NCBI GenBank assembly: GCA_024277655.1
Contig: JAJRUT010000107.1
Location: 1-44,336, forward strand
From: Deltaproteobacteria bacterium
GTDB lineage: Bacteria > Desulfobacterota > Desulfobulbia > Desulfobulbales > SURF-16
DNA length: 44,336 nucleotides
Reading direction: 5' to 3'
A program made the position numbers and the translations under genes. Position 1 is the stretch's first letter. Each line of letters opens with the position of its first letter. This document shows, piece after piece, positions 1-9,237 of this stretch. A model generated the notes under the pieces. The model was given only the letters and a program-made list of their open reading frames with translations. It ran no database searches and was not told the origin of the DNA.

Positions 1-2315
1 ACCAGGCCCCGCCGAAAATTAAACAGGGTGCTGGGTGTAATGGACTTGTTCTCCCGAACCGCTTTAAGCACCTGTTGACGCTCCGCCCTTGCATGATCGC
101 GCAGGTCGATAAGGTAACCGCTAACCCCACAATCTGGCAAATCCTGCAGGTGGCCTGTGAGGGAAAAGGGGATTGTTGGCTTGAGATAAGTCAGGCCATT
201 GGTGGAAAGTGGCCTGAATGCCTCGATTTTGCTGTTGATGGGGCTGTTTTGGCTTAGGGGAATGCGGGATGTCATAAGCACGACCTTGCCGTAGATCTGG
301 ACGATGAGTTGTTTTAGGCCTTTGCTGATGGCGGTGATATTAATCCTGTCATCTTCCGGGGATGTGCTGACTTGCGGGGTACCAAGTTCCTGCAGGGCGC
401 GGATGGCCTGCTGGTTCAGGGCATAGAGCATCGGGCCTGCCATAAGCTGTAAACCGTCAGGCCTTTCGAAGAGGCGGAAATGGCCGATATTGTTCAAGCG
501 AAATCTCTGGTGGCCAAGAGCCCTTTTCCTGGCAATTTTATCCCGTATTTTCTGCCAGTCTCCGGCATAGATTATGGGTGGAATATCCCAGATCAGTTTT
601 CTGGTGTTGTTCTTCTGGTCTAGTTCCGTTGCCACGGGCAAAATAAGGTCAAGGCCTAGATCTTCAAGAAGATCTGCATGTGGATTGTCGGCCTGGACAA
701 AGAGTTGCGGGGCAGCTTGCTGCTTACTCACCTTTTTTACGGAGAGTTCCCGGTGCAGAGCCTCCCTGCGTCTGGTTTTCTTTGCCCTTTGTTCGGCTTG
801 TACTGCGGCGCTCAGCTCGGCATAGAAATCACGCCGTATCTTTTTTAGCTCGCTTGGCTTAATCACCACCGGGGCCAGTTCTGTGGCTCCAATCCCGGCT
901 AGATGTAACTCCGGACACGCGGTCTTTTTGAAGTTGCGTTTAAGGGTTGCAAGGTTTAAGGGTGATTTTTCGGCTGGATAGGTCGTCACCGGGTAGGTTC
1001 TTGTAAGCGTGGTGGGGGACGTGGTTGTAATGGTGAGTTGCTCGGTGGTGCAGGCGATTGTAAGCGTGACAGGTATTGGTGTTATCTTTGTCGTGGAGAG
1101 CCGTCTCCTGCACGCCTCCTCACTTAAGGTAAAACCCCTGCCGGAGGCAATCTTAAAGATGTGATCCCCTGCTTTAAACCGCTGCGAAAATGGGGGCTGT
1201 ACTGAAAGTCTCTGGCCTTTTCCCGCCTGTTTCTGGCGTTTTTTGCCGACCTTGATTTCGCGCAGGGTAAAGGCGCATCCGGCCTGGTCGCTTGCCGGTT
1301 GTATCCGGAGTTTATCACCGATATGGAGACTTATTGCTGTGGTGAAGGCTAGGGTCTTGCCTGTCACCTGTTCCACCTGGCCCACCGGGATGCCAATCCC
1401 GCCCTTCTGGTGGGGCCGGAGGATGGTGTGTTGTTTGTTGGTGAGAAAGCCGGAGCTTGTCTGGCGTCCTCCTGATTTGGCCAGAATTTTTTCGGCGCTA
1501 TGGATTGTCTGGGGGAGGTCACGTTGGTGGCAGTCGAGGATGGCGCGATAGGCTGTAACGACATTCCAGACGTATTCGGCATTCTTCATCCGACCCTCAA
1601 TCTTCAGACTCATCACGCCACTTTCGGCCAGTTGTGGCAGGTGGGCGAGGGTTTCAAAATCGGCGGTTGAGAATGTGAATTGTTGTTGCTGGCCTTGCTC
1701 GTAACTCCGTCTACATGGTTGGACGCAGCCGCCGCGATTGCCACTCCGTCCCGTTAGGAATGAGGAGAATAGACAATGGCCCGAGATGGAGTAGCACAAT
1801 GCGCCGTGGATAAAATGCTCAAGCTCAAGGCTTGTCTCGGCCCGAATTTTCTTAATTTCCGTAAGGGATAGCTCCCGGGCAAGGACGGCGCGCTCAAAGC
1901 CGAGCTTTTCAAGCATCTGCACCCCGGCACTATTGTGTACGGCCATTTGGGTTGAGCCGTGGAGGGGGATTTCCGGGAAGAAACGGTGGACAAGGCGATA
2001 CACCCCTAAATCCTGAATGATAAGCCCGTCGGGCTGACAGTGGGCAATCCCTTCAAGGACGTCGCAGAGTCTGGGCAGTTCGTCTTCTTTAATCAGGGTG
2101 TTTAAGGGAATGTAGAGCTTGCGCCCCATTTTATGGGCGTAGGCGCAGAGGTTTTCGATCTCTGCTAGGGTGAAGTTTTTGGCCTTGGCGCGGGCTGAAA
2201 AATCATGCAAGCCGCAATATACAGCATCTGCCCCCGCCTCCAGGGCGGCAAAAAAAGATTCGATGGAGCCGGCTGGGGCCAGAAGCTCGGTTTGATATCG
2301 TTGAGCAATGGTCAT
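1..2315 (-). CDS. Peptidase U32 family protein (collagenase-like), 3' end cut by window edge
   Basis: An open frame of about 771 codons starts with ATG at 2315 and runs off the left edge without a stop. The N-terminus reads LLAPAGSIESFFAALEAGAD, typical of U32 proteins. The family cysteine cluster is visible at about residues 174, 181, 197 and 201 (HGALCYSISGHC, then NRGGCVQPC), followed by SLKIEGRMKNAEYV. The length and the long second half fit the large U32 proteins with an extra C-terminal domain, such as the YdcP/RlhA-like group linked to 23S rRNA hydroxylation, although that role is only inferred. The last visible residues (TLFNFRRGL) resemble the family's C-terminal region, so little is probably missing. 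The next gene upstream (2325-2918) ends only 9 bases before this start, so the two are probably co-transcribed. Confidence 0.85.
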   Translation of the reverse strand, partial: MTIAQRYQTELLAPAGSIESFFAALEAGADAVYCGLHDFSARAKAKNFTLAEIENLCAYAHKMGRKLYIPLNTLIKEDELPRLCDVLEGIAHCQPDGLIIQDLGVYRLVHRFFPEIPLHGSTQMAVHNSAGVQMLEKLGFERAVLARELSLTEIKKIRAETSLELEHFIHGALCYSISGHCLFSSFLTGRSGNRGGCVQPCRRSYEQGQQQQFTFSTADFETLAHLPQLAESGVMSLKIEGRMKNAEYVWNVVTAYRAILDCHQRDLPQTIHSAEKILAKSGGRQTSSGFLTNKQHTILRPHQKGGIGIPVGQVEQVTGKTLAFTTAISLHIGDKLRIQPASDQAGCAFTLREIKVGKKRQKQAGKGQRLSVQPPFSQRFKAGDHIFKIASGRGFTLSEEACRRRLSTTKITPIPVTLTIACTTEQLTITTTSPTTLTRTYPVTTYPAEKSPLNLATLKRNFKKTACPELHLAGIGATELAPVVIKPSELKKIRRDFYAELSAAVQAEQRAKKTRRREALHRELSVKKVSKQQAAPQLFVQADNPHADLLEDLGLDLILPVATELDQKNNTRKLIWDIPPIIYAGDWQKIRDKIARKRALGHQRFRLNNIGHFRLFERPDGLQLMAGPMLYALNQQAIRALQELGTPQVSTSPEDDRINITAISKGLKQLIVQIYGKVVLMTSRIPLSQNSPINSKIEAFRPLSTNGLTYLKPTIPFSLTGHLQDLPDCGVSGYLIDLRDHARAERQQVLKAVRENKSITPSTLFNFRRGL

Positions 2316-2324
2316 GGTGCTTTT

Positions 2325-2918
2325 TCAGTGGTCGGTTTTTTTGCCGAATCTTCGGGCAATGAGAAAGGCGGCAACAAGACTTAGCATCATGCCGTTCATA
2401 AAAATACTCTTCCAGATCAGCACATTTTTGACGTACTTTATTTTAGGTGTGTGCTGATCGAGGCTGGCAATGTAAATACTTGTTACAACTTGATCTTCGG
2501 AAGCTTTACTGGTGTAGGTAACCGTGATTTCTTGGCTGGTGTCGTCAAGCTGCATAGCGCTTATTTGAGCCGAGTATTTACTGGGAATGTGGATGGCACC
2601 GCCATTGCTAATGGAGGAGCCGATGATGGGTTTTATTGCCATTTTACCAGCGCTAAAAAATGAGTCATCAAGGAGAAATCGGGGTTTTAGTTTTTGTCCT
2701 GTCTCCGGGTCGGGGAGTTGTAGTTTAATAAGTTGTTCCGGAGTAACCACCTGTAAAAGATTGCCTGGTAACGTGATAACCACCGGAATGGGGTCGATTG
2801 GCTCATCTGGAGTGGTATATCTTGTGACAGAGATGGTATTGGCTGTGTAAAAGGTTGCTGCGCTAAAAATAAAAAGCAGAATGAAAAATAGACGGTAAGA
2901 TGTGTTTTTTTTAGGCAT
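2325..2918 (-). CDS. Hypothetical membrane-anchored protein
   Basis: A 197-residue protein I do not recognise. A hydrophobic stretch near residues 9-28 (LFFILLFIFSAATFYTANT) is either an uncleaved signal or a first membrane helix. A second helix near residues 170-188 (SIFMNGMMLSLVAAFLIARR) is followed by a short positively charged tail. The roughly 140 residues between them are beta-rich in appearance and would lie on the periplasmic side, so the protein looks like a domain held by two anchors. No catalytic motif is visible. It lies just upstream of the U32 gene on the same strand with a 9-base gap. No clear Shine-Dalgarno sequence precedes the ATG. Confidence 0.65.
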   Translation of the reverse strand: MPKKNTSYRLFFILLFIFSAATFYTANTISVTRYTTPDEPIDPIPVVITLPGNLLQVVTPEQLIKLQLPDPETGQKLKPRFLLDDSFFSAGKMAIKPIIGSSISNGGAIHIPSKYSAQISAMQLDDTSQEITVTYTSKASEDQVVTSIYIASLDQHTPKIKYVKNVLIWKSIFMNGMMLSLVAAFLIARRFGKKTDH

Positions 2919-3060
2919 AGCGCTTGGTGTGTTGTTGAATTTTAAAAAAATGGTCGTGGAATCTACCCCTTATAATCTGCTAAGCTATAAATGGATACCC
3001 CAAAGAAAGTGTCTTCTTACAAGGTGGCATTAACCTGTACAAGATAGAGGTGAATCAATA

Positions 3061-3516
3061 ATGAAAACCGCAAAAGAGATTATGACGAAAGATGTTATCA
3101 CTGTACCGGTTGATATGACAGTGGTGGAGCTTGCCAAGGTTTTGCTGGAGCATGATATCGGTGGTGCGCCGGTTGTTGATATGAGTGGCACGGTGGTTGC
3201 CGTGGTGACGGAGAATGATCTGATTGATCAGAACAAGAAACTGCATATCCCAACAATCATGCCCTTTCTTGATGCGGTTATATTTTTGGAGAGTGCCAAG
3301 TCACTGGAGGATGAAATCCAGAAGATGGCAGGGGCCAAGGTGGGGGATATCTGTTCTAAGACGCTGACTACGGTGGATATCGGTGATAGTCTGGAAACGG
3401 TGGCCACGGTGATGAGTGAACAGGGCTGCCATACCCTGCCGGTGATGGAATACTCCAATCTTGTCGGGGTGATCGGTAAGGCGGATATTGTCCGGGTGAT
3501 TGCCGAAGGGCTATAG
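3061..3516 (+). CDS. CBS domain-containing protein
   Basis: A 151-residue protein made of two CBS repeats and little else. The first begins TAKEIMTKDVITV and ends GTVVAVVTENDLI (about residues 3-56). The second begins VGDICSKTLTTV and ends LVGVIGKADIVRVI (about residues 94-148). Stand-alone CBS pairs usually bind adenine nucleotides and act as energy or redox sensors. The partner here is unknown and no transporter or enzyme is fused. AGAGGTG lies 8 bases before the ATG and a good -10 hexamer (TATAAT at 2971-2976) lies upstream without a convincing -35. The 3' end overlaps the hydrolase remnant on the other strand by a few bases. Confidence 0.9.
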   Translation: MKTAKEIMTKDVITVPVDMTVVELAKVLLEHDIGGAPVVDMSGTVVAVVTENDLIDQNKKLHIPTIMPFLDAVIFLESAKSLEDEIQKMAGAKVGDICSKTLTTVDIGDSLETVATVMSEQGCHTLPVMEYSNLVGVIGKADIVRVIAEGL

Positions 3517-3852
3517 GTTTTCGGCAAGTATCTTATTGATCAGCGCTGCCACTTCCCCGTTCTGCAAGATGGATACATGATCCTCATTGAAGCTCCGGAC
3601 AAGTCTGGCCTCCTGCTGGACTACGGGTTTCAGTTGGCTGGCGATGGATACCACACCATCGCTGTTCTCCCCCGCGACCTTTCCTGTACCCTTAAAACCG
3701 AATAGGAGGTAATGGGGTGTATCCTGGAGGGGACGATCCAGAGTTTTCAAAAAATCACTGCCGGGGACCATGTCGCGCCACACCGGAATTATCACTGGCG
3801 CGTATTTTAAGCCGGATTTGGCTGTGGCGTGACCATCCCATGGTGTTGAAAT
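3511..3852 (-). pseudogene. C-terminal remnant of an alpha/beta hydrolase
   Basis: Translated from 3852 leftwards, the frame reads ISTPWDGHATAKSGLKYAPV, then PVWRDMVPGSDFLKTL, then HYLLFGFKG, SSDGVVSIASQL-like sequence and a final histidine region (NEDHVSILQN). This is the order seen in the second half of lipase-like alpha/beta hydrolases, downstream of the nucleophile serine. A stop codon (3853-3855) sits immediately upstream in frame and no N-terminal half with a GxSxG motif is found in any frame of the short gap to the next gene. A GTG at 3795 could start a 94-residue product, but that would begin mid-domain. I read it as a decayed gene rather than a functional small protein. Confidence 0.65.
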
Positions 3853-3951
3853 TCATAGGAAATCCTTGTGGCTAGGGTGGGAGTATCCAAAATGTGATTA
3901 GGTATAAGTCCAACAGACTCCCTATCTAAAGTAATGGTAAGGGCAATAAAA

Positions 3952-5772
3952 TTATGAGTTGTTGGTGGTTAAGGTGAAGTCTATGCCCCGGGAACTTGTG
4001 GTGGGACGTTGGGGGGGGATGTTATTTTCCCTGATGAGAGTAACCATCTTTTTGCGGATAAAAGCCAGAACCTCACTGACGCTGACCTGACCATTGCTAT
4101 TGCTGTCGGCGTCCCCTTCAAGCCCTTTGAGCAGGGCAAAAGTAAAGACGCCGTGTCCCAGAGTTGCCAGCTCTCCAGCCGATTGTTCCCGTGTCGTTGA
4201 GGCTCCTATGTGGATGCCCTGGGATCGAGATATAATGGCAAAATTTTGTTGCATATCGTACTCGCCAAAGGTGTCAATCAGGGCGCCAGATTTACAGCTA
4301 TCAATGAGAAGAAAGATGCGGTGGGCTGAAATTTTTGCCACCAGAAGTTGCAGGGTAGAGGCGGAAACTGACTTTAATGCCAGCTCATTTTGGTCGGTTG
4401 GATTGGTGAGATCATAGGGGATGAACCGCCATTCTCCGGCCAGGGTGTCACCGTGACCGGACATGAAAATAATAACCGTATCTCCGGCTGGAACGGTACC
4501 AAGCAGGTCAAGGGTTGTCTGGATCCGGGTTTTTGTGGCTTGGCGATTGTACAACTCGTAGCGGTGGATGGCGTCAAAGAGGTTGCGGTTTACCTCAAAG
4601 TAACTTGCAAGGCCCTTTGCGTCGGGGACGGCATAATCTAGATCAAGGTACGGGTTTTTGTATTTATTGATGCCAATTGCAACCATATGCAGGTCAGGAT
4701 AGGCTTCTTGCCCGAGGCGGGCGGTAAATGGGGATGCGTGGACGGTTTCGCCCTCAATTTTGTCCCTGGACAGGCTGACTGCGGTAAAGTTATTTTCCCC
4801 GTCCATGGCCTTGACGGTGAAGGTGTGGGTCTGTGTTTTACCGCCTGTGGTTATGGCTGCTGGTGTATTAACTCGTTTACCGTTATGAAAGAGTCTTACC
4901 TCTTTGATGCCTCCGCCCTGGTCGGTGGCATTCACTGTAACTTTAATTAGGGTGGGGGATTGCCTGGTGTCTGGTGGCTTAATCACAGTGGTCGGCGGCA
5001 GTGCAAAACCTTCGGCAACTTTAGGTAGATCCTGTTGTTTGGGAACCTCTTTTTGCTGGAGAAGGCGACCAAGCAGGGCGGGGGAATAATAACTTTCAAG
5101 AAAGCCATCAAGGTTAAGGATGCGGTCGGCGATTTCCCAGCCCAGGGCGTCAAGGCGATCCTCCAGCCCGCCATCCAGGGTGCCGTCAAAAAAGCCGGAA
5201 GGGCTGACTACAGCCCAGCCATCCCGCATGGCGACAAGGCGGGCAATCTCTTTTTGGGTAGCCATATCCCAGACCCGTACGGTACGGTCATCAGAACCGG
5301 AGAAGAGGTGTTTTTTGTCGCTACTCACCTGAATCGTATTGACGGTGTCTGTGTGGCCGCTAAAGGTAATGGTCTTGCCGGTGAGGGGGGAGGTGAGCTC
5401 AATGTTGTACTGGTATGATGTAAAAGAGCGCGCGCCCTGTTGTTGCCGAAACTGGGTATGGTTTTTTACTTTCTTGGCGTTGGTCTCCTGCATGGAGATC
5501 CGTTGGCCTGTAGGTAGATTCCATTCGTGGATACGCCCCTGTTTGTCCCCCACAGTCAGGATATTCTTGTCAAGGTGGAGGGCAACGATGGGGGCCGCGT
5601 ATTTGGAGTTGATCACAAATTTTGGCCGAAGCATCCGGGTGTTCATATGGATGGCTTTGCTGATATTACGGCTGGATGCCCCAAGCATGGAACGCCTGGC
5701 ATGGCTATTGGCAACGGGAAAGAGCCAGGTGATGAAGCTTAGGCCAAGTATGATGAGTTTGACGTTGTTCAT
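3952..5772 (-). CDS. Caspase-like (peptidase C14) protein with WD40 repeats
   Basis: A 606-residue exported protein. Residues 1-25 form a signal peptide (IILGLSFITWLFPVANSHA). WD40-type repeats follow: one near 55-90 ending IHEWNLPTG, and a clear one near 138-172 (GHTDTVNTIQVS, then SGSDDRTVRVWDM). A beta-sandwich-like stretch (about 270-340) leads to a caspase domain at about 360-600. The catalytic dyad is visible as His440 in IFMSGHGD and Cys493 in LLIDSCKSG. An EF-hand-like loop (GDADSNSNGQVSVSEV, about 553-568) suggests calcium control, a feature known from some bacterial caspase homologues. Cleavage specificity cannot be read from sequence. The start has a plausible GTGAGAC ribosome site. 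It lies 96 bases downstream of the OmpA-like gene on the same strand. Confidence 0.88.
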   Translation of the reverse strand: MNNVKLIILGLSFITWLFPVANSHARRSMLGASSRNISKAIHMNTRMLRPKFVINSKYAAPIVALHLDKNILTVGDKQGRIHEWNLPTGQRISMQETNAKKVKNHTQFRQQQGARSFTSYQYNIELTSPLTGKTITFSGHTDTVNTIQVSSDKKHLFSGSDDRTVRVWDMATQKEIARLVAMRDGWAVVSPSGFFDGTLDGGLEDRLDALGWEIADRILNLDGFLESYYSPALLGRLLQQKEVPKQQDLPKVAEGFALPPTTVIKPPDTRQSPTLIKVTVNATDQGGGIKEVRLFHNGKRVNTPAAITTGGKTQTHTFTVKAMDGENNFTAVSLSRDKIEGETVHASPFTARLGQEAYPDLHMVAIGINKYKNPYLDLDYAVPDAKGLASYFEVNRNLFDAIHRYELYNRQATKTRIQTTLDLLGTVPAGDTVIIFMSGHGDTLAGEWRFIPYDLTNPTDQNELALKSVSASTLQLLVAKISAHRIFLLIDSCKSGALIDTFGEYDMQQNFAIISRSQGIHIGASTTREQSAGELATLGHGVFTFALLKGLEGDADSNSNGQVSVSEVLAFIRKKMVTLIRENNIPPQRPTTSSRGIDFTLTTNNS

Positions 5773-5868
5773 TATTGTCTCACGGTAAAAAAAAAATCAG
5801 AAGTCAGGGCGGTGTTGTGGGGGGAAACGACCCTCCTTATGTTCTGACTTCAGAATCCTGAATCCTAA

Positions 5869-6408
5869 CTAGCGTCCCACATTAACAATTTTAACCCGGC
5901 GGTTTGCTGCAGCGCTTGGATTATCAACGAGAAGTGGTTCGGTTTCCCCTTTGCCGGTGGCAAAGAGGCGCGCCTGGCTGACACCATAATTTTGACTAAG
6001 ATATGCTTTGACCGCTTTGGCACGTTTTTCAGAAAGAGCCTGGTTGTAGTCTGGGGTGCCGGTTGAGTCGGTATGGCCTTCAAGGGTAAAGGAAAACTCT
6101 TTTAGGCGATCTGACTGGAGGGCTTTGCCAAGTATGTCGAGAACTTCCACAGCATGTTGGTCGATGGTATAGGAATTTTTTTCGAAGGTAATATACAAGG
6201 AAATGGCTTTAGGCTGGCGGTTAACCATTTGAACAGAGCGTGTCTTGTATCCTGCCCCTGGTGTTTCAGGGGTCAGGGCGCTGGTAATTTCAGCGATGGA
6301 AGGAACCTTGTTGCCGTAATTTACGGTGGCATCGTTGGCATAGGTGATGAACGTGGAGCTGAGCAGGAAAATTGCAGTTGCAAGTAGGGAAACTTTAGTT
6401 GGTGGCAT
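5869..6408 (-). CDS. OmpA-family outer-membrane/peptidoglycan-binding protein
   Basis: A 179-residue exported protein with a signal peptide (about residues 1-24, ending FITYA). The C-terminal two thirds form an OmpA-like domain: ISLYITFEKNSYTID, LEGHTDSTGTPDYNQALSEK (about 109-128) and SAAANRRVKIV. In this family the conserved Asp and Arg bind diaminopimelate of peptidoglycan. There is no beta-barrel, so this is a free periplasmic or envelope-associated domain. GAAGGATGAGCCA before the ATG is a good ribosome site. The gene lies between the hydrolase lipoprotein gene and the WD40-caspase gene on the same strand, a possible envelope operon. Complementary 8-mers (GAAGTCAG and CTGACTTC) lie in the gap at about 5801-5848. 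Confidence 0.88.
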   Translation of the reverse strand: MPPTKVSLLATAIFLLSSTFITYANDATVNYGNKVPSIAEITSALTPETPGAGYKTRSVQMVNRQPKAISLYITFEKNSYTIDQHAVEVLDILGKALQSDRLKEFSFTLEGHTDSTGTPDYNQALSEKRAKAVKAYLSQNYGVSQARLFATGKGETEPLLVDNPSAAANRRVKIVNVGR

Positions 6409-6462
6409 TGGCTCATCCTTCGTTAATGCTGATTAATAGCTGACCCTGTTTGCTTATGCTTA

Positions 6463-7329
6463 CTATAAACCGTTTGGGGGAATTGTTCCAGCGCGAATTC
6501 TTGTCAGGATTTCTGACCACTGTTTTTCCCAGCGTGAGTGGTGGTCAAGGTTAGGGATAACTGTGATGGTGGTGTTTAGCTTTGTCGGCAGGCAGTGCAG
6601 GTAGGATTGAATCACCTCCACAGGGACTATATCGTCATTTCCCCCTATGATGTGGGTTTGGGGAATGTGTTGTAATTTTTCGCCGTAGGTGCAGGGGTTT
6701 TCCGACCCCCATAGTGGCGTGACGTTATGCAGGTTTGTCCAAAAATCAATATCCAGGTTGGCAGCGATGGTGATGATTCTGGTGACGTCTTTGCGCCGGG
6801 TGGCAATGAGGCTGGCTAGAACGCCTCCCCCTGAGTAACCGATGATGGTTATGCGGGTGATAGGGTAGCGGTCAGTGACCTCTGTGATTGCCTGGTTAAT
6901 GGCTTGTCTTATTTCAGGGCTGTAGCGATGGCTCGTCCAATATTTTTTTGTGCAGGTGGGGCCTGGCAGGTATTGACAGGGGCGGGCAAGGTAGAGGATG
7001 TTGTCGGCGGGGTCAAGGGCTGCAAGCTGCAGGGCGGTGGGTTCTTTGGGGGTTGGGTCGCTGGCTATGGTGTGGCGATTGATCCAGGCTGCGCCATCCC
7101 CTTCAAGATATACGACAAGGGAGGTGGCGCAAGGTTTTATGCGTTGATAGCCCTGAATGGCAAAGAGGTCGGTGTGAAAGACAATGGATTGCAGGTGGGC
7201 TGATGTGGCCAAGTTGTCGGCCTTGTCCAGACGGGATTGCCGGGGGCAACCTGTGCCGATAACTAGGAGAAGGATTATGCATATTGGAAAAAGTGGATAC
7301 TGTTTTAAATAGGCCAAGACTTGCTCCAT
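6463..7329 (-). CDS. Alpha/beta hydrolase, probable lipoprotein
   Basis: A 288-residue protein. A hydrophobic leader (about residues 13-27) ends at VIGTGC, so Cys28 may be lipidated, although the lipobox is not ideal. The hydrolase fold shows the nucleophile elbow GYSGGG with Ser166, an acidic residue in GGNDDIVP (Asp232/233) and a histidine in NLDHHS (His263/264), giving a complete catalytic triad. The substrate is unknown. It is transcribed away from the cyclase gene with 81 bases between the two starts. No Shine-Dalgarno sequence is obvious. Confidence 0.78.
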   Translation of the reverse strand: MEQVLAYLKQYPLFPICIILLLVIGTGCPRQSRLDKADNLATSAHLQSIVFHTDLFAIQGYQRIKPCATSLVVYLEGDGAAWINRHTIASDPTPKEPTALQLAALDPADNILYLARPCQYLPGPTCTKKYWTSHRYSPEIRQAINQAITEVTDRYPITRITIIGYSGGGVLASLIATRRKDVTRIITIAANLDIDFWTNLHNVTPLWGSENPCTYGEKLQHIPQTHIIGGNDDIVPVEVIQSYLHCLPTKLNTTITVIPNLDHHSRWEKQWSEILTRIRAGTIPPNGL

Positions 7330-7410
7330 ATAGCTTAAAAATTGTAATAATATGTCGTTAGGAGTATCCTGGATTTTACTCCCTTTTTTCGATACCTCAA
7401 CTTAAAGTTT

Positions 7411-9237
7411 ATGAAAAATCAATCGGGAACCACATCTTGGTATAAAAAAATTCTGGCGATGGGTCTGGTGTCCCTTGTCATGGCCATGTTTGTTTCAGGC
7501 CTTGACACTCTTGGCCTGTTCTCCCCCCTTGTCAATCGTAGTTACGATCTTTTCTTCTGTATTAAGGCGCGGGTGTCTCCAGCGCAACCGGTGGCCCCCA
7601 TTGTGGTGGTCGGGGTGGATGATAAAACTGCCTTCAGTCCTGAATTTCGGAAACCCATGATTCTCTGGCACGAGGATTTAGGCCAGGTGATTACCGCCAT
7701 AGCCACTCACGGGGCACTGGTGATTGGTTGTGATTTCACTCTGCCGGATGTCATGTTTGATGATTATATTCCCGGTTATTCCAAGGTTTGGCTCCGCACC
7801 TTTATGCAGGCCAGAATGCTCCATGTGCCAGTGGTAACAGGCTATATGGAGTTCCCGGATGTTCGCATTCTGCCTGATAAACGTTATATGCAAATCATTG
7901 GTGCGGATAATCTTGGCAGTTTTAATCTCACAACCGATAACGATGACTTTATCCGCCGCCATCGGTTGTTTAAAAAGAATAACGAAACTGGTGTGGTGGC
8001 AAAAACATTTGCTTACGCGGTGGCACTGGCCTACAAACCGGAGTTAGCCGTTCCCTCTGAGACGGTATATATTGACTATCTCTACCCCCAGCCTTCTTTC
8101 CCAACCTTTTCTCTGGTTGATGTAAGGCGGAGAATTGCTGAAAATGATACGGCCTATCTCGATCGCACCTTTAGGGGTAAGATTGTCTTTATTGGCTCAA
8201 CTAACGCCCGGGATCAGGACCACCACTCAACCCCCCTTAATTACATAAGCACAACGAGTAAGATAAAGGTGCCTGGGGTCGTTGTGCATACAAATATTGT
8301 CAACACCGCCCTTGCCGGAAAATTTTTTAGAGAAAGTTCAGTACGAGAAAATGGCGTTTTGTATGTAGCTTTCGGTCTTTGTGTGGCGCTGTTTGTTGTT
8401 TTGCTGGGGTACCACGGTTTGGTGTGGGCCTTACCTCTATTTCTGGGCAGCTATTTTGTTCTTTGTCTCTTTTTATTCTTTCAGTATACTATTCTGCCCT
8501 ATGTACAGGGAAGTATTGTTATTTCAGGCTGTTTTTTGTTTGCCATGCTCTATCAGAGTTTCGTGGTGGATTATGAGAAAAACCGTTTGCGCAGCTTATT
8601 TGGGCGTTATCTCCCTAAAGAGATTGTTGACCAGTTGCTCGAGGCAAATGAGGCCGCCTTTTTTGCCGGAGAAAATAAACAGTTATGTATTCTTTTTTCA
8701 GATATTCGTGGCTTTACATCCTATTCGGAGAATCGTAAACCTGCCGAGATTGTGAAGCGCCTCAATGAGTATTTTGAAGCCATGTCGGCGGAGGTCGTGG
8801 CTGAGGGGGGGATTGTTGATAAATTTATCGGTGATGGCATGCTGGCCTTCTTTGGGGTGCTTAACCCTGAGGGGAATCCAAGTATTGCCGGGATGAAGGC
8901 GGCCTTGCGGATGGAGACACGTTTGCAGGAGCTGAATAAGAAGTGGCTGGCAGAGGGAGGTCCTGCCTTCAGGATTGGTATAGGGGTACATACCGGTGAG
9001 GTAATGGTGGGTAATATAGGTAGCCGGAGTAAAACGGAATTTACGGTGATTGGTGATGCGGTGAACCTTGCTTCACGTCTGGAGGGAAAGACAAAAGAAT
9101 TTGACGCAACGGTGATTATCAGTGATACCATTTACAGGCAGGAGAAGGATCATATTGTGGTTGAGGAGAAGGGGGTTGTGCCGATTAAGGGCCGATTGGC
9201 TGAACGCATATACCATTTACTTGAATATCGAGGCTAG
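7411..9237 (+). CDS. CHASE2-domain adenylate/guanylate cyclase (class III)
   Basis: A 608-residue membrane sensor cyclase. One N-terminal helix (about 13-30) precedes a periplasmic CHASE2 domain (about 40-310). Three helices follow (about 314-385), then a cytosolic class III catalytic domain (about 423-605). The metal-binding aspartates are Asp431 (LFSDIRGFTSYSE) and Asp475 (KFIGDGMLAFFG). Lys471 and the TVIGDAVNLASRLE segment (Asp549) are the kind of base-selecting residues found in adenylate cyclases, so cAMP is the likely product. It ends directly before the FecR-like gene, so they form a coupled pair. A Crp/Fnr-family regulator elsewhere in the window (31231-31914) is a possible but unproven receiver. 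No clear Shine-Dalgarno sequence precedes the ATG. Confidence 0.92.
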   Translation: MKNQSGTTSWYKKILAMGLVSLVMAMFVSGLDTLGLFSPLVNRSYDLFFCIKARVSPAQPVAPIVVVGVDDKTAFSPEFRKPMILWHEDLGQVITAIATHGALVIGCDFTLPDVMFDDYIPGYSKVWLRTFMQARMLHVPVVTGYMEFPDVRILPDKRYMQIIGADNLGSFNLTTDNDDFIRRHRLFKKNNETGVVAKTFAYAVALAYKPELAVPSETVYIDYLYPQPSFPTFSLVDVRRRIAENDTAYLDRTFRGKIVFIGSTNARDQDHHSTPLNYISTTSKIKVPGVVVHTNIVNTALAGKFFRESSVRENGVLYVAFGLCVALFVVLLGYHGLVWALPLFLGSYFVLCLFLFFQYTILPYVQGSIVISGCFLFAMLYQSFVVDYEKNRLRSLFGRYLPKEIVDQLLEANEAAFFAGENKQLCILFSDIRGFTSYSENRKPAEIVKRLNEYFEAMSAEVVAEGGIVDKFIGDGMLAFFGVLNPEGNPSIAGMKAALRMETRLQELNKKWLAEGGPAFRIGIGVHTGEVMVGNIGSRSKTEFTVIGDAVNLASRLEGKTKEFDATVIISDTIYRQEKDHIVVEEKGVVPIKGRLAERIYHLLEYRG

